Shown here: in pieces, positions 59,302-64,000 of the stretch
Position numbering within the stretch: the first letter of the stretch is position 1
Layout: every line of letters begins with the position of its first letter
NCBI RefSeq assembly: GCF_003002095.1
Contig: NZ_PVZC01000006.1
Location: forward strand, 62,001 to 126,000
DNA: 64,000 nt
Source of the DNA: Allonocardiopsis opalescens
GTDB taxonomy: Bacteria > Actinomycetota > Actinomycetes > Streptosporangiales > Streptosporangiaceae
Direction of reading: 5' to 3'
The notes under the pieces: model-generated
The model's input: only the letters and a program-made list of their open reading frames with translations
Told to the model about the DNA's origin: nothing
Database searches by the model: none
Translations under genes and position numbers: made by a program

Positions 59302-60597
59302 GTGCGGATGCTGACGGGCGCGAACCTGCCGCGCATCGGGGATTTCAACCAGCACATCGTGCTCGACGTGATCCGGCGCAGCGACGGCGTGAGCCGCGTC
59401 GACCTGGCCCGCGAGACCGGGCTGACCGCGCAGACCGTCTCCAACATCGTGCGCCGCCTGCTAGACCAGGACCTGGTCAGCGAGGGCGGCCGGCGCAGTT
59501 CGCGCGGCGGCAAGCCCGCCACCCTGCTGCGGCTGAACGCGTCGGCCTACTACGCCGTCGGCGTGCACATCGACCCGGCCAGGACCACCTTCGTGCTGAC
59601 CGACCTCAGCGGCACCGTGGTCGCCCGCAGCCGGCGCCGCACCTCCTTCCGGCAAGGCCCCGAGCGCTCCATCCGCGCGCTGGTCAGCGCGATCGAGCGG
59701 ATGGTGGAGCGCTCGCAGGTGCCCGAGGACCGGCTGCTGGGCGTCGGCGTCGCCACCCCGGGTCCGATCGACCGCGAGCGCGGTCTGGTCGTCGAGCCGC
59801 CCAACCTGCCCGGCTGGCACGTCGTGCCGCTGCGCGAGTCGCTGCTGGCCGGCACCGGCCTGCCGGTGGTGATCGACAACGACGCCACCGCCGCCGCGAT
59901 CGGCGAGCGCTGGGCCGGCGGCGCCGCGAGGGCCGGCGGCTTCGCCTTCGTCTACTTCGGCACCGGCATCGGCGGCGGCCTGGTCCTGGGCGACCAGCTG
60001 TACCGGGGGGTGTCGTGGAACGCCGGGGAGCTGGGCCACATGGTGGTCGAACCGGGCGGCCGCGCCTGCGTCTGCGGCAACCGGGGCTGCCTGGAGACCT
60101 ATGTGTCGCCGCGGGCGATGGTGCTGGACGCCGCCCGGCTGCGCGGCGAGGAGCCGCCGCCCTCGGCGCCCGGCGGCGCCGCCGTCATGGAGCACTACGG
60201 CCGGCTGTGCCGGGCGGCCGTCGCCGAGGAGCCGGTGGCGCTGCGGGTGGTGCGCGAGGCCGCGCGGCGGCTCGGGGAGGCGGCCGTCACCCTGGTCAAC
60301 GTGCTCGACGTGCCGCAGATCGTGCTGGGCGGCACCGGGATCGAGCACATCGGCGCGCACTTCGCCGAGCGGATCGCCGCCGAGGTGGCGGCGCGCACCA
60401 TCGCCAGGGAGGTGCGCGAGGTCGGCGTGGAGCTGTCGGTGATCGGCCCGGACGCCGGCGCCATCGGCGCCGCCTCGCTGGTGCTGCACGAGGCGTACTT
60501 CCCCAGCCTGGGCGGCGCCGCCGAGCGCGACGGCTCCCCCGCCGCCGGGACCGCCGCCCGGGTAGCGCGGCCGCGGGCGGGTACGGGCGGGGCATGA
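59302..60597 (+). CDS. ROK-family transcriptional repressor
   Basis: A 431-residue regulator of the NagC/Mlc/XylR type. The N-terminal winged helix at about 8-75 contains FNQHIVLDVIRRSDGVSRVDLARETGLTAQTVSNIVRRLLDQDLV. The ROK sugar-binding domain follows with VGVATPGPIDRERG, VIDNDATAAAIGERW, FGTGIGGGLVLG and the zinc motif CVCGNRGCLE. Most kinase residues are kept, but the HTH marks it as a regulator. It is divergent from the sugar transport operon, its likely target, with the imported or phosphorylated sugar as inducer. The GTG at 59302 is chosen for AGAGGG upstream; an ATG eight codons earlier is possible. It overlaps the next gene (ATGA). Confidence 0.9.
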   Translation: MRMLTGANLPRIGDFNQHIVLDVIRRSDGVSRVDLARETGLTAQTVSNIVRRLLDQDLVSEGGRRSSRGGKPATLLRLNASAYYAVGVHIDPARTTFVLTDLSGTVVARSRRRTSFRQGPERSIRALVSAIERMVERSQVPEDRLLGVGVATPGPIDRERGLVVEPPNLPGWHVVPLRESLLAGTGLPVVIDNDATAAAIGERWAGGAARAGGFAFVYFGTGIGGGLVLGDQLYRGVSWNAGELGHMVVEPGGRACVCGNRGCLETYVSPRAMVLDAARLRGEEPPPSAPGGAAVMEHYGRLCRAAVAEEPVALRVVREAARRLGEAAVTLVNVLDVPQIVLGGTGIEHIGAHFAERIAAEVAARTIAREVREVGVELSVIGPDAGAIGAASLVLHEAYFPSLGGAAERDGSPAAGTAARVARPRAGTGGA

Positions 60598-61490
60598 GGA
60601 TCGCGATCTCCGGCGCCTCCGGCCTTGTCGGCGCCGCGCTGAGCCAGGACCTGACCGCGGCCGGGCACGAGGTGCTGCACCTGGTCAGACGGCCCGCCCG
60701 CACCAGCGCCGAGGTGGCCTGGGACCCCGCGGGGCAGCGCGTGGACACCGAGCGGCTGGAGGGGACGGACGCCGTCGTACACCTCGCGGGCGCGCCGATC
60801 GGCCCCCGCCGGTGGACCCACCGCTACAAGGTCGTGCTGCACGACAGCCGGGTCCCGGCCACCCGGACCCTGGCCACCGCGCTGGCCGGCATGCGCCGCC
60901 CGCCGTCGGCGCTGCTGTCGGCCTCGGCCGTCGGCTACTACGGCGACACCGGTCGCGCCGCCGTCGACGAGGACTCCGGCGCCTCCGGCACCGACTTCCT
61001 GGCCGCGCTGTGCCGCCGCTGGGAGGAGGCGGCCGGCGCGGCCGCCGCCGGGGGCGTGCGGGTGGTGAACCTGCGCAGCGGCATCGTGCTCGACCGGCGC
61101 GGCGGCATGCTCGGCACGGTGCTGCCGCTGTTCCGGCTCGGCCTGGGCGGCCCGCTGGGCGACGGCCGCCAGTACGTCAGCTGGATCTCGCTGCGCGACG
61201 AGGTGGCCGCGATCCGCTTCCTGCTTGACCACGACACCGTGCGCGGCGCCGTCGACCTCACCGCGCCGCACCCCGTCACCAACGCCGAGTACACCCGCGC
61301 CATCGGCCGCGCCCTGCGCCGCCCCACCCCGTTGCCGGTCCCGGCCGTCGCGATGCGCGCCGTCTTCGGCGACTTCGCCGACAGCGCCGCCCTGGTCAGC
61401 CAGCGCGTCCTGCCGGCCCGCCTCACCGACGCGGGCTTCACCTTCGCCCACCCCGACATCGACAGCGCGCTGCGGGCGGTGCTGGGCTGA
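60594..61490 (+). CDS. NAD-dependent epimerase/SDR, TIGR01777 family
   Basis: A 298-residue extended short-chain-dehydrogenase-fold protein. The nucleotide motif GASGLVGAAL is at residues 7-16, LLSASAVGYYGDTG near 105 holds the Tyr region, and VVNLRSGIVLDRRGGML, DGRQYVSWISLRDEV and the DUF1731 C-terminus (AVFGDFADSAALVSQRVLPARLTDAGFTFAHP) are diagnostic. This group (YfcH-like) has no proven substrate. The ATG overlaps the ROK repressor's stop by 4 bp, so the two are translated together; whether it belongs to sugar use is unknown. Confidence 0.88.
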   Translation: MRIAISGASGLVGAALSQDLTAAGHEVLHLVRRPARTSAEVAWDPAGQRVDTERLEGTDAVVHLAGAPIGPRRWTHRYKVVLHDSRVPATRTLATALAGMRRPPSALLSASAVGYYGDTGRAAVDEDSGASGTDFLAALCRRWEEAAGAAAAGGVRVVNLRSGIVLDRRGGMLGTVLPLFRLGLGGPLGDGRQYVSWISLRDEVAAIRFLLDHDTVRGAVDLTAPHPVTNAEYTRAIGRALRRPTPLPVPAVAMRAVFGDFADSAALVSQRVLPARLTDAGFTFAHPDIDSALRAVLG

Positions 61491-61635
61491 GCGCCGGTCC
61501 CCGCCGCCGAGCCTGGCACCGCTGATGCCAGCAGCACCGGCTACTTGGTGCCCGCCCTCAGTAGGGGCAGGCTCGATTCCGAACGACGGACTGCTCCGGG
61601 CCCCCGCGCCCGGCCCCCGCCGACGGGAGACCACG

Positions 61636-62559
61636 ATGACCCAGCGCGTCCAGACGGAACCGATCAGCTTCACCAGCGAGTCCGCGACGCTGGTCGGCAC
61701 GCTGTACCGTCCCGCGGACCGGACCGGCGAACCCCTGCCGGCGAGCGCCGTCGCCGGATCCTGGACCACCGTCAAGGAGCAGATGGCGGGCCGCTACGCG
61801 CGGGGCCTGGCCGAGCGCGGCCAGGCCGCGCTCGCCTTCGACTTCCGGGGGTACGGCGAGTCCGGCGGCGAACCGCGCGATGTGGAGTCGGCGGCGCTGA
61901 AGGTCCGCGACCTCCGCAGCGCCGTGGCGTACCTGGCGGGCCGCGACGACGTGGACGCCTCCCGGCTCGGCGTGCTGGGCGTCTGCGCCGGCGCCGGCTA
62001 CGCGGCGGTGGCCGCGACCGAGGAGCCCCGTATCCGCTCCCTCGCCCTGGTCGCCCCCTGGCTGCACGACGCCCGGCTGGTACGCGAGGTCTACGGCGGC
62101 GAGTCGGGGGTGCGCGAGCGCGTCGACGCCGGCCTGGCGGCCGAGAGCAGGTACCGGGAGACCGGTGAGGTCGACTACGTGCCCGCGGTGAGCGAGACCG
62201 ACCCGGCCGCCGCCATGTACGGCCCCATCACGTACTACCTGGACCCCCGCCGCGGCCGGATCGCCGCCTGGTCCAACCGCTTCGCGGTCATGGCCTGGCC
62301 GGAGTGGCTGGGCTTCGACCCGATCCAGGCCGCGCCGCACGTCGATGTGCCGACCCTCGTGGTGCACAGCGACGACGCCGCCGTCCCCGACGGGGCCCGC
62401 CGCTTCGTGGCGCAGCTGGCGGGCCCCGCGACGGCGCACTGGACCCAGGGGACCCAGTTCGACTTCTACGACCGCGACGCCACGGTGGACGCGGCACTGG
62501 ACCTGGCCGCCCCGCACCTCGCCGCGCCGGACCGGGCGGCTCCGGGAGCGGCGCGGTGA
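61636..62559 (+). CDS. Alpha/beta hydrolase with cysteine at the nucleophile position
   Basis: A 307-residue alpha/beta-hydrolase-fold protein of the YcjY/dienelactone-hydrolase-like group. The oxyanion region GSWTTVKEQM and the strand LAFDFRGYGESGGEPRD precede the nucleophile elbow LGVCAGAGYAAV, with Cys instead of Ser (near residue 119). The acid is in VVHSDDAAVPDGARRF, and the last part TQFDFYDRDATVDAAL replaces the usual His loop with FDFYDR, so a canonical His is not obvious. ATG with GGGAGA upstream. It is convergent with the SnoaL-like gene. Substrate unknown. Confidence 0.82.
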   Translation: MTQRVQTEPISFTSESATLVGTLYRPADRTGEPLPASAVAGSWTTVKEQMAGRYARGLAERGQAALAFDFRGYGESGGEPRDVESAALKVRDLRSAVAYLAGRDDVDASRLGVLGVCAGAGYAAVAATEEPRIRSLALVAPWLHDARLVREVYGGESGVRERVDAGLAAESRYRETGEVDYVPAVSETDPAAAMYGPITYYLDPRRGRIAAWSNRFAVMAWPEWLGFDPIQAAPHVDVPTLVVHSDDAAVPDGARRFVAQLAGPATAHWTQGTQFDFYDRDATVDAALDLAAPHLAAPDRAAPGAAR

Positions 62560-62572
62560 CGCTCCCGCCCGG

Positions 62573-63007
62573 CTACAGCGGCGCGGATCCGGGCATGGCC
62601 TCAAGCCCCTCGATGACGTACCTGCGGACCCGGACGCTGTCGTCCTGCCAGACGACCGTCCAGGTCTGGCGGGCGTCGAAGCCCAGCCACGAGCTGACGG
62701 GCTCGGGCGGCTCCCATACCCTGGCCTGCCAGTTCACCCGGACCGCGACCTTGGCCGTCTCCTCGCCCAGGAAGGAGACGTCGACGCGCTCCACGGTGTG
62801 CTCCTCGTCGAAGAAGGTGTTGACGACCCGCTCGTACCACTCCAGGAAGCCGGTGCGGCCGTAGAACACCCCCTCGGGCATGTGCATCTCGAAACCCTCG
62901 TCCACCACGTAGGGGAGCACGGCGCCGACATCGTCGTGCCGGTCCAGCGCCGCGTACCAGCCACGCACCGCCGTGTGTACCGCCGCCTCGTTGAACTCCG
63001 ACATCAT
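62573..63007 (-). CDS. SnoaL-like / NTF2-fold protein
   Basis: A 144-residue NTF2-like protein. The N-terminal helix MSEFNEAAVHTAVRGWYAALDRHDDVGAVLPYVVDEGFEMHMPEG is typical of the SnoaL group, where a conserved Asp/His pair lines the pocket. FYGRTGFLEWYERVVNTFFDEEHTVERVDVSF and VAVRVNWQARVW follow. The fold serves as cyclase, isomerase or simple binding protein. The ATG of the MM pair has GGAGAA upstream. It lies 113 bp downstream of the VOC gene on the same strand and is probably part of one catabolic or detoxifying unit with it. Ligand unknown. Confidence 0.82.
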   Translation of the reverse strand: MMSEFNEAAVHTAVRGWYAALDRHDDVGAVLPYVVDEGFEMHMPEGVFYGRTGFLEWYERVVNTFFDEEHTVERVDVSFLGEETAKVAVRVNWQARVWEPPEPVSSWLGFDARQTWTVVWQDDSVRVRRYVIEGLEAMPGSAPL

Positions 63008-63120
63008 GTTCTTCTCCGTCATCTGCCGAACCGCGGCCGGCATGGGGCGGCGACACCGGTCGCCGCCGCCGGTCCCGGATGCGCCGCCGGACACCGGCGC
63101 ACCGGGTCCGGCGGCGGGTC

Positions 63121-63558
63121 TCAGTCGGTCGGAACCTGCTCCTGGTCGCGGTAGCCCTGGCTGACCTCGACCACCACGCCGTCGGGGTCGCTCAGCCAGA
63201 CGGTCCGCCATCCGGGGATGAACTCGTCGAAGCGGAGCGGTCCCAGGGTGACGGGCACGGAGTCACCGATGCGCTCCAGGAACGCGTCGAGGTCATCGGT
63301 CTGGAAGGCGAGGTGGCGGATCACGCCGGGAGACTGCGGCCCGTCGCCTTTGGGCCCGTCGGCGGGCTCGGCGGCGGAGGGGAACAGCTCCAGGTAGACG
63401 GGTCCGCTGCGCAGGAAGATGATGCGCTCACCGCCGCCGATGTCGGCCACCCGCGCCCGCTGGAAGCCGAACAGGGTGCGGTAGAAGTCCTCCGTGGCGG
63501 CCTGGTCGCCGCAGTTGAGCCCCACATGGGACCAGCGCATCGCCGGCTGGTCAGGCAC
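63121..63558 (-). CDS. VOC-family (glyoxalase/dioxygenase-like) protein
   Basis: A 145-residue vicinal-oxygen-chelate protein with two beta-alpha-beta-beta-beta halves. Likely metal ligands are His in [10 protein letters not shown], Glu in YLELFPSA, His in [10 protein letters not shown] and Glu in VVVEVSQGY, so it could be an active metalloenzyme. GTG start with GGAGGAC upstream. The start lies inside the end of the GMC oxidoreductase gene (8-bp overlap), implying translation coupling and a shared pathway. The substrate is unknown. Confidence 0.87.
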   Translation of the reverse strand: MPDQPAMRWSHVGLNCGDQAATEDFYRTLFGFQRARVADIGGGERIIFLRSGPVYLELFPSAAEPADGPKGDGPQSPGVIRHLAFQTDDLDAFLERIGDSVPVTLGPLRFDEFIPGWRTVWLSDPDGVVVEVSQGYRDQEQVPTD

Positions 63559-64000
63559 GATTGTCCTCCTTGATGAGGTCGGCGGCCCGCTCGGCGATCG
63601 CGACGATCGCCGTGTGGCAGTTGCCCGAGGGCACGGCGGGCATCACGCTCGCGTCCACGACCCGCAGTCCCGTCACCCCGTGCACCCGCAGCCGCGGATC
63701 GACGACCGACCGGTCGTCGATGCCCATCCGGCACGAGCCGGCCTGGTGGTGGTAGCTGTCGGCGCGGTCGCGGACGAACGCGTGCAGCTCGGCGTCGGTC
63801 TGCACCGCGGGACCGGGCAGCAGCTCCCCCGTCAGGTGCCGGGAGAAGGCCGAGGCGGCGAAGATCTCCCTGGACAGCCGCACCGCCTGCACCAGCCGCC
63901 GCGCGTCGGAGGCGTCGCCGAGGTAGTTCGGGTTCACCAGCGGCTTGGCGAACGGGTCCGCACTCGCCAGCCGCACCCAGCCGCGCGACTGGGGCCGGAC
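63551..64000 (-). CDS. GMC-family oxidoreductase, C-terminal part (cut by right edge)
   Basis: The last 149 residues of a glucose-methanol-choline oxidoreductase, an FAD enzyme that oxidises alcohols such as choline. Visible are [28 protein letters not shown], the proton-accepting His in [11 protein letters not shown], and the C-terminal FAD-binding stretch [30 protein letters not shown]. The N-terminal dinucleotide motif is outside the window. The ending is close to choline dehydrogenase (BetA)-type proteins, but the substrate cannot be assigned. It overlaps the VOC gene. Confidence 0.88.
   Translation of the reverse strand, partial: VRPQSRGWVRLASADPFAKPLVNPNYLGDASDARRLVQAVRLSREIFAASAFSRHLTGELLPGPAVQTDAELHAFVRDRADSYHHQAGSCRMGIDDRSVVDPRLRVHGVTGLRVVDASVMPAVPSGNCHTAIVAIAERAADLIKEDNRA

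Overview
The window is a high-G+C chromosome segment (well above 70% by eye, with codon third positions almost always G or C) from an actinomycete. Gene content and order (a FadD-type ligase, NlpC/P60 hydrolases, trpD, ctaE-qcrCAB, ctaCDF, a PspA locus, pepA, lpdA, sucB) match the arrangement I remember from Streptomyces and relatives. Details such as the S4 protein type suggest a Nocardiopsaceae/Streptosporangiales-like lineage, but that is inference. No rRNA, tRNA, CRISPR array, transposase or prophage gene was seen. About 60 protein genes fill nearly all of the sequence, many with GTG starts, 4-bp ATGA/GTGA overlaps or apparently leaderless promoters.

0-14.5 kb: a partial ROK glucokinase, a SRPBCC protein and a long-chain acyl-CoA ligase; two paralogous secreted NlpC/P60 cell-wall hydrolases that share a promoter motif, one behind a probable c-di-AMP (ydaO-type) riboswitch; a NYN-domain protein coupled to a small zinc-ribbon protein; a DEDDh/GIY-YIG nuclease fusion coupled to a rhomboid protease; small regulators; trpD. 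14.5-29 kb: the respiratory bc1-aa3 genes, ctaE-qcrCAB on the plus strand and ctaCDF on the minus strand. Between these two blocks lie a LacI regulator with a GH2 beta-mannosidase, a GNAT acetyltransferase and a lipoprotein L,D-transpeptidase.

29-41 kb: a TusA-like protein, rpsD, a DUF2470 protein directly behind a near-perfect DtxR/IdeR iron box, a PfkB kinase, ErpA, glycerate kinase, and then an envelope-stress neighbourhood: PspAB, a secreted protein of unknown function, two membrane proteins built from one and three copies of the same transmembrane-plus-PH-like module, HtpX, PspAA and PspA. 41-51.5 kb: a DUF3043 protein, an aldo-keto reductase, a membrane-anchored propeller protein, a degenerate MBL-CobU fusion, pepA, lpdA-sucB, and an AAA/DUF4143 ATPase preceded by four regularly spaced repeats.

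51.5-64 kb: a five-gene operon for uptake and breakdown of mannose-containing oligosaccharides (solute-binding lipoprotein, two permeases, ROK kinase, GH38 alpha-mannosidase) facing a divergent ROK repressor across an A+T-rich control region. It should cooperate with the beta-mannosidase at 20.7 kb. Then come an epimerase coupled to the repressor, an alpha/beta hydrolase, SnoaL-like and VOC proteins, and the C-terminus of a GMC oxidoreductase cut by the right edge.

The best candidates for something undescribed are the tandem membrane-PH proteins inside the Psp locus, the four-repeat array in front of the ATPase, and the iron-box-controlled DUF2470 gene.
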